From positions 1-32,098 of the forward strand of contig NZ_BOMQ01000050.1 of the NCBI RefSeq assembly GCF_016862275.1: a stretch of DNA of 32,098 nucleotides. Direction: 5' to 3'. Below, one piece after another: positions 1-8,656 of this stretch (its first letter is position 1; every line of letters begins with the position of its first letter). A program made the translations under genes and the position numbers. Origin of the DNA: Actinoplanes nipponensis (GTDB taxonomy: Bacteria > Actinomycetota > Actinomycetes > Mycobacteriales > Micromonosporaceae). Below the pieces are notes generated by a model. The model saw nothing but the letters and a program-made list of their open reading frames with translations, had not been told where the DNA came from and ran no database searches.

Positions 1-19
1 TCCACCGCGACAATCTGGA

Positions 20-1357
20 TCAGACCCCAGCAAGCCTCCGCCCGGACGACCGCAGATAAACCACCCAGGTCACCAACACACACAACGCATAGAACGCGAT
101 GAACGCGATATACGCCGCATCCGCCGTCTTATAGGTAACGAACGACTGCCGGAAGGCCAGATTGACCAGCACCCCGCCGAACGCCCCGATCGCCCCCGCG
201 ATGCCGATCACCGCACCGGACAACCGGCGCCCCTCGTGCTCGTCCCCCGGGTTCTTCAGGGCGAAGATCCGCGGGATCATCTTGTACGTCGAGCCGTTGC
301 CGATCCCGCTGAAGATGAACAGCGCGATGAAGCCGACCAGGTACAGCGGCAGCGAGCGCAGCTGCGAGGCCAGCAGCACGACGCTCGCCCCGGCCGCCAT
401 CGCGACGAAGTTCCAGAAGGTGACCCGGGCGCCGCCGAGCCGGTCGGCCAGCGCCCCGCCGACCGGGCGGATCAGCGAGCCCAGCAGCGGGCCCAGGAAG
501 GTCAGGTAGGCCGCCTTGACCGGGGTGTTGAAGTCGTCGGCGAACTGGACCTGCAGCACCTGGCCGAAGGCGAAGCCGAAGCCGATGAACGAGCCGAAGG
601 TGCCGATGTAGAGCAGCGCCATGATCCAGGTGTGGCCCTCGCGGGCCGCGTCGCGCATGCCGCGCTTCTCGTTGCGGGCCTGGGTCAGGTTGTCCATCTT
701 CAGCGCCGAGCCGAGCACGGCCACCACGATCAGCGGGATGTAGAGGCCGGCGACGATGCCCGGGTGCCCGGCGCCGAAGACGGCCAGCACGAACAGGCCG
801 ACCAGTTGCACCGCGGCGACGCCGAGGTTGCCGCCGCCGGCGTTGATGCCGAGCGCCCAGCCTTTGAGCCGGTCCGGGTAGAACGCGTTGATGTTGGCCA
901 TCGACGAGGCGAAGTTGCCGCCGCCGACGCCGGCCACCGCGGCCAGCACGATCAGCGTCGAGTAGGAGACGCCGGGCTCGATCAGGAACGCCGCCAGCAC
1001 CGCCGGGATCAGCAGCAGCGACGCGCTGATGATGGTCCAGTTGCGGCCGCCGAAGCGGGCCACCGCGAACGTGTACGGGATCCGCAGCGCGCCGCCGACC
1101 AGCGCGGGCACGGCGGTGAGCAGGAACTTGCCGGCCGGGTCGATGCCGTACGCGGGGCCGAGGAACAGCACCAGCACCGACCACAAGGTCCACACCGAGA
1201 AGCCGATGTGCTCGGAGAAGATCGAGAAGATCAGGTTGCGCCGGGCGATGGGGGCGCCGGTGGTGTCCCAGAAGGCGCGGTCCTCGGGACGCCAGTCGTC
1301 GATCCAGTGGCCGCGGACGGTTCTCGCCGCGGGGCGTTCCAGGATGGTAGCGGTCAT
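20..1357 (-). CDS. narK: NarK-type nitrate/nitrite transporter (MFS)
   Basis: A 445-residue membrane protein of the nitrate/nitrite porter branch of the major facilitator superfamily. It should bring nitrate into the cell, and may export nitrite, for the reductases encoded upstream. About twelve hydrophobic segments span the protein. Both glycine-rich nitrate signature regions are visible: one around GINAGGGNLG after an NAFYPDRLKG stretch in the first half, the other around GNGSTYKMIPRIF in the second half. The length is normal for NarK. The ATG overlaps the stop of nirD by four bases (ATGA), so it is the last gene of the nitrate assimilation operon and translation is probably coupled. Family assignment is secure; transport direction cannot be read from sequence. 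Confidence 0.95.
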   Translation of the reverse strand: MTATILERPAARTVRGHWIDDWRPEDRAFWDTTGAPIARRNLIFSIFSEHIGFSVWTLWSVLVLFLGPAYGIDPAGKFLLTAVPALVGGALRIPYTFAVARFGGRNWTIISASLLLIPAVLAAFLIEPGVSYSTLIVLAAVAGVGGGNFASSMANINAFYPDRLKGWALGINAGGGNLGVAAVQLVGLFVLAVFGAGHPGIVAGLYIPLIVVAVLGSALKMDNLTQARNEKRGMRDAAREGHTWIMALLYIGTFGSFIGFGFAFGQVLQVQFADDFNTPVKAAYLTFLGPLLGSLIRPVGGALADRLGGARVTFWNFVAMAAGASVVLLASQLRSLPLYLVGFIALFIFSGIGNGSTYKMIPRIFALKNPGDEHEGRRLSGAVIGIAGAIGAFGGVLVNLAFRQSFVTYKTADAAYIAFIAFYALCVLVTWVVYLRSSGRRLAGV

Positions 1358-1677
1358 GACGGGACCTCCGAGGCGGTGAGCGAGGCGATGACGAGGTAGC
1401 CGTCCGCGTCGACGGTGACGGGGTAGACGGTGAGGTCGGGCTGGCCGCTCAGCGAGCAGCCGGTGGTCAGGTCGAAGGCCATCAGGTGCATCGGGCAGAC
1501 CACGACCTCGTGGTCGATCTGCCCGTCGGCCAGCGGTCCGCCGCGGTGCGGGCAGACCGCGGACAGCGCGCGGACGGAGCCGTCGCGCAGCCGGAAGACG
1601 GCGACCATCTCGCCGTGCACGTCGTAGGTGCGCCCCTCGCCCGGCGGGATGTCCTCGAGGTGTCCCAGCACGGTCAT
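1354..1677 (-). CDS. nirD: Nitrite reductase small subunit NirD (Rieske-type)
   Basis: A 107-residue Rieske-fold protein, the small subunit of cytoplasmic NADH-dependent assimilatory nitrite reductase. The Rieske ligand pattern is present: Cys42-Pro-His44 followed by Cys61-Pro-Met-His64. Some stand-alone NirD proteins lack these residues, so this copy probably carries a [2Fe-2S] cluster. The ATG at 1677 overlaps the nirB stop codon by four bases and the stop overlaps the narK start, so it is embedded in a coupled nirB-nirD-narK string. A longer in-frame reading upstream runs antisense-like through nirB and has no support. Function follows from family and from nirB next door. Confidence 0.95.
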   Translation of the reverse strand: MTVLGHLEDIPPGEGRTYDVHGEMVAVFRLRDGSVRALSAVCPHRGGPLADGQIDHEVVVCPMHLMAFDLTTGCSLSGQPDLTVYPVTVDADGYLVIASLTASEVPS

Positions 1678-4205
1678 CGGACCGGCACCTGCGGCAGCAC
1701 GACCAGCGGCAGGGACGTGCGGAACTGCCCGGGCGTGGCCGGTTGCGCGCGTTCCTTCCAGGGATCGCGGTAGGCGGCGACCGAGGCGTCCATCGCGGCG
1801 TCCAGGCCGGCGGCCAGGCCCTCGGTGTCGTCCACGACCACCGCGCGGATGTGCTCGATGCCCACCCGGGGCACCCAGGCGTAGGTGCGTTCGAGCCAGT
1901 TGGCGTTCTCCCGGTAGTACTGCAGGAAGCGCCCGGTCAGCGTGATCACCTCGTCGGGCGACTCCACCGTGGCCAGCAGGTCGCCCTTGCGGACGTGGGC
2001 GCCGGCGGCGCCGCCGACGTAGATCTCCCAGCGGCCGCCGTCGATGGCGACCACGCCGAGGTCCTTCACGTACGCCTCGGCGCAGTTGCGCGGGCACCCG
2101 GTGACCGCGAGTTTCATCTTGCCGGGCCCCTCGATGCCCTGGTAGCGCTCCTCGAGGGCGATGCCCAGCGCGGTGGAGTCGCCGACGCCGAAGCGGCAGA
2201 AGTCGGAGCCGACGCAGGTCTTCACCGTGCGGAAGCTCTTGCCGTAGGCGTAGCCGGAGGGCATGTCGAGGTCGGCCCAGATCTCCGGCAGCTTCTCCTT
2301 GGGCACCCCGAGCAGGTCGATGCGCTGCCCGCCGGTCAGCTTGACCATCGGTACGGCGTGCTTCTCGGCCACCTCGGCGATCCGCTTGAGCTGGGCCGGG
2401 GTGGTGACCCCGCCCTTCATCTGCGGCACCACGGAGAACGTGCCGTCGCGCTGGATGTTGGCGTGCACCCGGTCGTTGATGAAGCGGGCGTCGCGCTCGT
2501 CGACGTAGTCCTCGCCCCACATCATCTTCAGCAGCGAGGCCAGGCCCATCTTGCTCTTGGCGTCCTCCTGGCCGCCGGGCACCAGCTTGGCGAAGACCGA
2601 CGAGACCGAGCGCAGGTCGTGGGTGCGGATGGCGGCCATCAGCTCCGGCTTGGGCATCGGGACGCCGGGCACGTACCAGCTCGCCCTGGGGTCCTCCTCG
2701 ACGGCGCCGCCGGCGGCCCACTCGACGATCTGCGCGACCAGGCTCTTGCAGGTGCCGCAGCCCTTGCCGGCCCGGGTCTTGTCCATCACGCCGCTGACGG
2801 TCTTGCAGCCGCCGTGCACGGTCTCGGCGATCGTGGCCTTGGTGACGCCGTTGCAGTTGCAGACCTGGGCGTCGTCGGCCAGTTCGGCCGCGCTGACCTC
2901 GGCCGGCGGGCCGCCCAGGTCGAACATCAGCTCGACGCGGTCCTCGGGCAGGGCCAGCCCCCGGTCGAAGGCCTGCATGAGGAACGCGACCTTCTTGACG
3001 TCGCCGACCAGGGTGGCGCCGACCAGCCGGCCGTCGCGGATGATGACGCTCTTGTAGATCCCCTTGCGCGGCTCGCTGAAGATCAGCGTCTCGTCGTCGT
3101 CGCGCTCGGGCTCCTTGAGGCCCATCGACGCGACGTCGACCCCGGCCACCTTGAGCTTGGTGGCGATCCGGGAGCCGTGGTACGCGGCCCGCGGGTCCCG
3201 GCCGGTGAGGTGGTCGGCCAGCACCTTGGCCTGGTCCCACAGCGGGGCGACCAGCCCGTACGTCTCGCCGCGGTGCTGGGCGCACTCCCCCACCACGTAG
3301 ATGTCCGGCTCGTCCTGGGCGCGCATCTGGTCGTCGACCACGATGCCGCGCTCGACGACCAGCCCGCTGGCCGCGGCCACCTCGGTGTTGGCCCGGATGC
3401 CGGCGGCGACCACGACCACGTCGCAGTCGATGACCCGGCCGTCGGCCAGCTTGACCCCGGTGACCGCGTGCTTGCCCAGGATCTCGGTGGTCATCGCGTC
3501 GCAGACCACCTCGATGCCCAGCTGCTCCACGCTGCGCTGCAGGATCGCGCCGGCCTGGGCGTCGAGCTGGGTGTTCATCAGGTGTCCCATGGCGTGCAGC
3601 AGGGTCACGTGCGAGACGTGGTTCTGCAGGCCGCGGGCCGCCTCCAGGCCCAGCAGGCCGCCGCCGATGACCACCGCGCGCTCGTGCTCGCGGGCGTAGC
3701 GGATCATGCTGCGGGTGTCGTCCAGCGTGCGGAACGCGAAGACGCCCTGGTGGTAGCCGCGGCCGGGGCGGTGGATGCCGGGGATCGGCGGGACGAAGGC
3801 CCGGCTGCCGGTGGCGATGATCAGCTTGTCGTACGGCGTGGCGGTGCCGTCCTCGGCGTACACCTGCTTGGCGAACCGGTCGATCCGGCTGATCCGGCGG
3901 CCCGCGTGCAGGGTGATGCCGTTGTCGGTGTACCAGCTCAGGTCGTTGAGGAAGATGCCCGACTCGTCCTCCACGCCGGCCAGGACGTTGGAGAGCATGA
4001 TCCGGTTGTAGTTGCCGTACGGCTCGTCACCGAACATCGTGATGGCGAAGTCGCCGCCGCGGCTGAGGATCTCCTCCACCGTCCGGGCGCCGGCCATGCC
4101 GTTGCCGATGACGACCAGTCGCGGAGGCTGCGCCTGCCCGCGCTCCGCGGCTCGGCGCTCGTCCTCACGTCGTGGTTCGGACCGTAGCCTCTCCGTCCCG
4201 CTCAT
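1674..4205 (-). CDS. nirB: Nitrite reductase large subunit NirB
   Basis: An 843-residue NADH-dependent siroheme nitrite reductase, reducing nitrite to ammonium in the cytoplasm. Domains in order: FAD-binding Rossmann motif near residues 31-40, NAD-binding motif VVIGGGLLGLE at 178-188, a BFD-type [2Fe-2S] domain with Cys449, Cys451, Cys483 and Cys486, a ferredoxin-like half domain at about 585-645, then the siroheme/[4Fe-4S] domain with Cys664, Cys670, Cys704 and Cys708 (TCVGSDFC and TGCPRNC). All expected cofactor ligands are present and the length is typical. The ATG at 4205 shares one base with the stop of the preceding 114-residue gene (TGATG). An upstream in-frame ATG at 4271 would add 22 Arg/Gly-rich residues inside that gene and was rejected. 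Confidence 0.97.
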   Translation of the reverse strand: MSGTERLRSEPRREDERRAAERGQAQPPRLVVIGNGMAGARTVEEILSRGGDFAITMFGDEPYGNYNRIMLSNVLAGVEDESGIFLNDLSWYTDNGITLHAGRRISRIDRFAKQVYAEDGTATPYDKLIIATGSRAFVPPIPGIHRPGRGYHQGVFAFRTLDDTRSMIRYAREHERAVVIGGGLLGLEAARGLQNHVSHVTLLHAMGHLMNTQLDAQAGAILQRSVEQLGIEVVCDAMTTEILGKHAVTGVKLADGRVIDCDVVVVAAGIRANTEVAAASGLVVERGIVVDDQMRAQDEPDIYVVGECAQHRGETYGLVAPLWDQAKVLADHLTGRDPRAAYHGSRIATKLKVAGVDVASMGLKEPERDDDETLIFSEPRKGIYKSVIIRDGRLVGATLVGDVKKVAFLMQAFDRGLALPEDRVELMFDLGGPPAEVSAAELADDAQVCNCNGVTKATIAETVHGGCKTVSGVMDKTRAGKGCGTCKSLVAQIVEWAAGGAVEEDPRASWYVPGVPMPKPELMAAIRTHDLRSVSSVFAKLVPGGQEDAKSKMGLASLLKMMWGEDYVDERDARFINDRVHANIQRDGTFSVVPQMKGGVTTPAQLKRIAEVAEKHAVPMVKLTGGQRIDLLGVPKEKLPEIWADLDMPSGYAYGKSFRTVKTCVGSDFCRFGVGDSTALGIALEERYQGIEGPGKMKLAVTGCPRNCAEAYVKDLGVVAIDGGRWEIYVGGAAGAHVRKGDLLATVESPDEVITLTGRFLQYYRENANWLERTYAWVPRVGIEHIRAVVVDDTEGLAAGLDAAMDASVAAYRDPWKERAQPATPGQFRTSLPLVVLPQVPVR

Positions 4206-4549
4206 CAGACCTCCACCAGTCCGAGATCGACGACTACGGTGCCGGTCACCCCGGCCGGCGCGGCCAGCCACAGCTCCACCGCGGTGCCGGAGTCCAGGTC
4301 CTCCACCACGCGCAGTGGGATGTGCACGTCACCCTTGGCGCCGATCGGGAAGTACCGCATCGGCTCGCCGTCGCGCATCAGCACCAGGCAGATGAGCTCG
4401 TCCGCGGAGTTGCCGCCGCGGAAGTAGACGGCCTGCGCGACGACGCCGGCGGGCACGACGTAGCCCGGCACGCCGATCGGGGCCGGCTGGTCCAGGCCCT
4501 TGCCCTCGAACGGGAAGACGCCCTGCAGGAAGCGGGGTATGGAGTTCAC
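4205..4549 (-). CDS. Conserved-looking 114-residue protein between nitrate and nitrite reductase
   Basis: A 114-residue protein I do not recognise as a named family. It starts at GTG 4549, which overlaps the nitrate reductase stop (GTGA), with AAAGGA about ten bases upstream. Its stop overlaps the nirB start by one base. No signal peptide, cysteine motif or membrane segment is evident. The residues alternate hydrophobic and polar in a way that suggests a small beta-sandwich: VVAQAVYFRGG, ELICLVLMRDGEP and GTVVVDLGLVEV are likely strands. Tight coupling on both sides implies a role in nitrate or nitrite reduction, for example in assembly, electron transfer or subunit stability, but this is inference from position. 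Codon use matches its neighbours. Confidence 0.82.
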   Translation of the reverse strand: MNSIPRFLQGVFPFEGKGLDQPAPIGVPGYVVPAGVVAQAVYFRGGNSADELICLVLMRDGEPMRYFPIGAKGDVHIPLRVVEDLDSGTAVELWLAAPAGVTGTVVVDLGLVEV

Positions 4550-6630
4550 CTGGGAGTTCCTTTCGTGATGGCGACCGCGCACGCCTTGAAGGCGGGCATC
4601 TTGGAGTGCCGGTCGAGGGCCGGGTCGGTGAGCAGGTTGACGGCCTGGTCGCCGCCCCAGTGGAACGGCGCGAAGACGGTGTCCGGCCGGATGCCGGGGT
4701 TGAGCCGGGCCCGGAACACCGCCCGGCCCCGGCGGCTGGACAGCTCGACCATGTCGCTGTCGGCGATGTCGAGCCGGCGGGCCAGGTCGGGGTGCAGCTC
4801 GACGCGGGGCTCGGGCAGCGACAGGGTCAGGGCGGAGACCCGGCGGGTCTGGTTGCCGCTCTGGTACTGCTGCATGGTGCGGCCGGTGGTGAGCACGTAC
4901 GGGTAGTCGCGGTCGGGCATCTCGTGCGGGTCGCGGTGCTCGACGCGGACGAACTTCGCCCGCCCGTCCGCGGTCGGGAACGAGTCGGCGAACAGTCGCG
5001 GCGTACCCGGGTGGTCCTCGGCCGGGCACGGCCAGAAGACGCCCCGCTCGGCCTCGATCCGCTCGTAGGTGATGCCGGCGTAGTCGGCGATCCCGCCGGC
5101 GCTGGCCCGGCGCAGCTCGTCGAAGACCGTCCGCGGGTCGTCGCTGAAGAACCGCCCGCGGCCCAGCCGGTCCGCCAGCCCGGCGAGGAACTGCAGGTCG
5201 GTGCGGACGTCCGGGGGCGGCGGCAGCGCCCTCCGGCGGCGGATGACCCGGCCCTCCAGGTTGGTCATCGTGCCCTCCTCCTCGGCGAACTGGGCCGTGG
5301 GCAGCACCACGTCGGCCAGCGCCGCGGTCTCGGAGAGGAAGATGTCGGAGACGACCAGCAGGTCCAGCGCGCGCAGCCGGTCGATGACGTGCCCGGCGTG
5401 CGGCGCGGAGACGGCCATGTTGCTGGCCAGCACGAGCAGCGCCCGCACGCCGCCGTCGGTGCCGAGACGGTCGAGCATCTCGTACGCGCTGCGGCCGGGC
5501 TGCGGCAGCTCGTCCGGGTCGACGCCCCAGACGGCGGCGACGTGGGCCCGGGCGGCCGGGTCGTCCAGCCGGCGGTAGCCCGGCAGCTGGTCGGCCTTCT
5601 GCCCGTGCTCGCGGCCGCCCTGGCCGTTGCCCTGGCCGGTGATGGTGCCGTAGCCGGAGTGGGGCCGCCCGACCAGGCCCAGGGCGAGCGCGAGGTTCAG
5701 GTAGGCCTGCGCGGTGTCGGTGCCGTTGCTGTGCTGCTCGGCGCCGCGGGCGGTGAGGATCATCGAGGGCCGCTCGGTGGCCAGCAGCCGGACGGTCTCC
5801 CGCAGGTGCGCCTCGCTGACCCCGGTCATCCGCTCGACGCGTTCCGGCCAGTAGGAGGCGACCGCGGCCCGCACGCCGTCGAAGCCGGTGGTCCGGTCCC
5901 GGATGTACTCCTCGTCGACCAGGCCCTCCCGGAGAGCGATGTGCAGCAGGCCGTTGGCCAGCGCCAGGTCCGTGCCGGGCAGGGGCTGCAGATGCCGGTA
6001 CGCGCCCGCGGCGGTCGCCGTGCGGCGCGGGTCCACGACGATGTGCCGCGCCCCCTCGGCCCGCCCGGCGTCGAGGTACTGCATGGACGGCGGCATCGCG
6101 TCGGCCGGGTTGGCCCCGACCAGCAGCACCGTGCGGGCCTGGGCCACGTCCTCCAGCGGGAACGGCAGGCCCCGGTCGACGCCGAGGGTCCGGTTCGCGG
6201 CGGTGGCCGCCGAGGACATGCAGAAGCGCCCGTTGTAGTCGATCGACGCGGACCGCAGCGCCACCCGGACGAACTTGCCGAGGGTGTACGCCTTCTCGTT
6301 GGTCAGGCCGCCGCCGCCGAACGCGCCGACGCTGTCGCGGCCGTACTCGCGCTGGCAGCGTTCGATGCCCCCGACGATGCGCTCGTACGCCTCGTCCCAG
6401 GTCGCCTCGCGCAGCGGGCTCCCGCGGTCGGTGGGGTCCTTGCGCACCAGCGGCGTGAGCAGCCGGTCCCGGTGGTCGAGCAGCTCGGCCGCGGTCCAGC
6501 CCTTGGCGCACAGGCCGCCCCGGTTGACCGGGAACTCGGTGGGCTCGAGGCGGACCCGGGGGATCTCGGGGGTCAGCGCGATGCCGCACTGCAGCGCGCA
6601 GTACGGGCAATGCGTCTCGGTCACCGTCAC
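4546..6630 (-). CDS. nasA: Assimilatory nitrate reductase catalytic subunit (molybdopterin oxidoreductase)
   Basis: A 694-residue bis-MGD molybdenum enzyme reducing nitrate to nitrite in the cytoplasm. The N-terminal [4Fe-4S] motif is Cys8-x2-Cys11-x3-Cys15 with a fourth cysteine at 41, followed by the Lys-Gly-Trp typical of the family. Cys137 in NGRFCMSSA is the likely molybdenum ligand, as in Nap/Nas enzymes. GQGNGQGG and the C-terminal molydopterin-dinucleotide-binding domain (TTGRTMQQYQSGNQTRR onward) are also present. There is no twin-arginine signal, which fits an assimilatory enzyme. It lacks the extra C-terminal BFD [2Fe-2S] domain found in some NasA proteins, so electrons may arrive directly from ferredoxin or another partner. 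The start is uncertain: GTG 6630 or GTG 6624 both lie just before the iron-sulfur motif and neither has a clear ribosome binding site. Confidence 0.93.
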   Translation of the reverse strand: MTVTETHCPYCALQCGIALTPEIPRVRLEPTEFPVNRGGLCAKGWTAAELLDHRDRLLTPLVRKDPTDRGSPLREATWDEAYERIVGGIERCQREYGRDSVGAFGGGGLTNEKAYTLGKFVRVALRSASIDYNGRFCMSSAATAANRTLGVDRGLPFPLEDVAQARTVLLVGANPADAMPPSMQYLDAGRAEGARHIVVDPRRTATAAGAYRHLQPLPGTDLALANGLLHIALREGLVDEEYIRDRTTGFDGVRAAVASYWPERVERMTGVSEAHLRETVRLLATERPSMILTARGAEQHSNGTDTAQAYLNLALALGLVGRPHSGYGTITGQGNGQGGREHGQKADQLPGYRRLDDPAARAHVAAVWGVDPDELPQPGRSAYEMLDRLGTDGGVRALLVLASNMAVSAPHAGHVIDRLRALDLLVVSDIFLSETAALADVVLPTAQFAEEEGTMTNLEGRVIRRRRALPPPPDVRTDLQFLAGLADRLGRGRFFSDDPRTVFDELRRASAGGIADYAGITYERIEAERGVFWPCPAEDHPGTPRLFADSFPTADGRAKFVRVEHRDPHEMPDRDYPYVLTTGRTMQQYQSGNQTRRVSALTLSLPEPRVELHPDLARRLDIADSDMVELSSRRGRAVFRARLNPGIRPDTVFAPFHWGGDQAVNLLTDPALDRHSKMPAFKACAVAITKGTPR

Positions 6631-6698
6631 ACCGATGATGCTTGCGGGTGACCGTTTCCTCACCGGACCGTCGTGGTTGCGGTGTCGTTCGGAAAACC

Positions 6699-7400
6699 CT
6701 ACAAGCGGCTCGGGGCCGTTGTGAGATCGCGGTAGCGGACCAGCACGAGGTCCACCACGGCCGGATCCGCGCACAGCGGCGGGGTCACGACGTCGGCCCC
6801 GGCCCGGTGCAGCGACCGGTAGAACAGCCCGTCGGCCAGCAGGTACGCCGCGACGGTGATCCGCCGGGCGCCCCGCTCGCGCAGCTCGGCCACCACGTCG
6901 GGCACCCGGCGCTCGGCGCCGGAGGCGTAGGCCACGTGGGCGCCGAGCCGGGCGGCGACCGCGGCGACGTCGGCCCGCCAGGCCGGGTCCGACGAGCCCG
7001 CGGCGGCCAGCACCACCGCGTCGGCGTCGCCGATCCGGTCGCGCAGGCTGCGGGTCAGCACCGGGTCGGGGCCCAGCGGGGCGGCCGCGACGGCGTCGTT
7101 GGCGGCGACGGCCTCGGCGATGTCGACCCGCACGTGGTAGCCGGCCGAGAGCAGCAGCGGCACGACCACCGCGCGGACGCCCCGGATCGCCGCGCCGACC
7201 CGCGGCTCCTGCACGTCCACGTAGGCCAGCCGCACGTCCAGGTCGGGACGCCGGCGGGCGACCCGGTCGACCAGGTCCCGGATCTGCGCCTGGCCGGTGG
7301 CCGAGCGGGTGCCGTGCGCGACCGCCAGCAGCACCGGCGGCGAGCCGTCCGGTCCGCCGGTCGCGGCGCCGGTCGACGGGCTCGGCGGCACGCCGGTCAC
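6699..7400 (-). CDS. Sirohydrochlorin chelatase family protein (CbiX/SirB type)
   Basis: A 233-residue class II chelatase that should insert Fe2+ into sirohydrochlorin to complete siroheme, the cofactor of NirB. Two homologous lobes are visible. The N-terminal lobe has the metal-binding motif VAHGTRSATGQ and the conserved SAGYHVRVDI with its histidine; the C-terminal lobe is the degenerate half. A CbiX cobaltochelatase role cannot be excluded from sequence, but the nitrite reductase neighbour argues for iron. The GTG start at 7400 overlaps the nnaR stop by four bases (GTGA), so it is coupled to the regulator gene. The stop lies 68 bases before the nitrate reductase start. A uroporphyrinogen methyltransferase, also needed for siroheme, is not in this window. 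Confidence 0.88.
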   Translation of the reverse strand: MTGVPPSPSTGAATGGPDGSPPVLLAVAHGTRSATGQAQIRDLVDRVARRRPDLDVRLAYVDVQEPRVGAAIRGVRAVVVPLLLSAGYHVRVDIAEAVAANDAVAAAPLGPDPVLTRSLRDRIGDADAVVLAAAGSSDPAWRADVAAVAARLGAHVAYASGAERRVPDVVAELRERGARRITVAAYLLADGLFYRSLHRAGADVVTPPLCADPAVVDLVLVRYRDLTTAPSRL

Positions 7401-8551
7401 GCGGCCGGCTCGTCGACGCGGAGCCGGTAGCCGCGCTTGATGATGGTCTCGATGTGCCCGCCCGGGCCGAGCGCCGTCCGCAGCCGGGCGATCGCCACGT
7501 CCACCGCGTGCCCGTCGGTGCCGCGGGGCAGGGCGGCGGCCAGGCGGTCCTTCGACACCACCGCCCCCGGCCGGGTGGCGAGCGTGCCGAGGATGGCCAT
7601 CGCGGCCGGCGGGAGCGCCTGCACCCGGCCGTCGATGAGCACCGCGTGGCCACGGATCTCCAGGACCGTGCCGGCCACGCCGAGCCGGGCGGCCCGCCGC
7701 GGCAGCTCGTCCGTGACGACCTTGACCAGGGCGCCCAGCCGGGACCGGGGCGGGGTCACCACGGGCACGTCCCGCTCGACCAGCGAGGCGGCGGTGACCG
7801 GGCCGACGCAGGCGGCCATGGTGCCGCCCCGGAACCGGTCGAGCACCTCCTCCGCGCTGTCCCCGGCGATCTCCAGCAGGGCCTGCACGGCGGGAGCGCT
7901 GGTGAAGGTGACCGCGTCGATCTGGCCCGCGCTGAGCAGGGCGACGAGGCGGCGTACCGGCGCGAGGTCGCCCGGCAGCGTCCACCGGTAGACCGGGATC
8001 TCCACGACGGCGGCGCCGGCGGCCCGCAGGGCGCCGGTGAACTCCGCCTGCGGCCCGCCGTGCAGCTGCACGGCGATGCGCCGCCCGGCGATGCCCTGCT
8101 CCAGCAGCCGCGCCAGGATCTCCTCGGACGACTCGGTCACCGCGGACCAGTCCTCGCGCAGGTCGGCGGCCCGGATCGCCCCGCACGGCTTGGCGCCGCG
8201 GGCGATGAGCCGGGCCCGGTTGAGCGCGGCCCGCAGGGTGTCGCCCATCCCCCAGCCCTCGGCCGCCTCCAGCCAGCCCCGGAAGCCGATCCCGGTGGTG
8301 GCCACCACGATGTCGGGGGCCAGCCCGACGCAGGCCTCGGTGGCCGCGTGCAGGGCCTGGTCGTCGCCGAGCGGCACGATGGTGATCGCGGGCGCGACCA
8401 GCACCTTGGCCCCACGCCGCTCGAACAGCGCGGACAGCTCCTCCCGGCGCCGCTCGGCGGTCACGGCGATGGTGAAGCCGGACAGCGGCCCGGCGGGTGC
8501 GTCGGGGGCGGAAGCGCCCGCGGGCGTCACCGGCCCGGTCGAGTCGGCCAT
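7397..8551 (-). CDS. nnaR: NnaR-type nitrate assimilation regulator (HemD-like plus winged helix)
   Basis: A 384-residue two-domain protein. Residues about 25-260 form a uroporphyrinogen-III-synthase (HemD) fold, and residues about 285-380 form an OmpR-type winged helix ending in IIKRGYRLRV. This is the architecture of NnaR, a co-regulator that acts with GlnR on nitrate/nitrite assimilation genes in Streptomyces and mycobacteria. An enzymatic HemD function is less likely because of the DNA-binding fusion and the setting. The start is ATG 8551 with a weak GGAGAG upstream. It is the first gene of the string and probably shares a transcript with the chelatase. Phased GlnR-like half-sites sit 23-71 bases upstream, so control by GlnR is plausible. 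What ligand, if any, the HemD domain senses is unknown. Confidence 0.92.
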   Translation of the reverse strand: MADSTGPVTPAGASAPDAPAGPLSGFTIAVTAERRREELSALFERRGAKVLVAPAITIVPLGDDQALHAATEACVGLAPDIVVATTGIGFRGWLEAAEGWGMGDTLRAALNRARLIARGAKPCGAIRAADLREDWSAVTESSEEILARLLEQGIAGRRIAVQLHGGPQAEFTGALRAAGAAVVEIPVYRWTLPGDLAPVRRLVALLSAGQIDAVTFTSAPAVQALLEIAGDSAEEVLDRFRGGTMAACVGPVTAASLVERDVPVVTPPRSRLGALVKVVTDELPRRAARLGVAGTVLEIRGHAVLIDGRVQALPPAAMAILGTLATRPGAVVSKDRLAAALPRGTDGHAVDVAIARLRTALGPGGHIETIIKRGYRLRVDEPAA

Positions 8552-8573
8552 GGCAGCAGGCTCTCCACCAGCC

Positions 8574-8622
8574 GTTACCTGCGCGGGTAGGTCGTGTTAC
8601 GACGGTGAAAACCATGACTCAC
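8574..8622 (+). promoter_or_regulatory. GlnR-like half-site ladder upstream of nnaR
   Basis: Five pentamers start exactly 11 bases apart: GTTAC at 8574, GGGTA at 8585, GTTAC at 8596, GAAAA at 8607 and CTCAC at 8618. The actinobacterial GlnR box alternates gTnAC and GaAAC half-sites separated by six bases. GTTAC-N6-GAAAA-N6-CTCAC fits well and the GGGTA position poorly. The site lies 23-71 bases before the nnaR start and could also serve the divergent side. GlnR is the nitrogen regulator expected to control this pathway. The assignment is by consensus only. Confidence 0.55.
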
Positions 8623-8656
8623 TTCGCCGATCACCGTCCGGAAAGATCGCGGAGCC

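Noticed and set aside
1743..4187. Long plus-strand open frame (814 codons) antisense to nirB
   Set aside because: Its product is rich in His, Asp, Gly and Arg without domains, the usual shadow of a GC-rich gene; nirB has full cofactor motifs.
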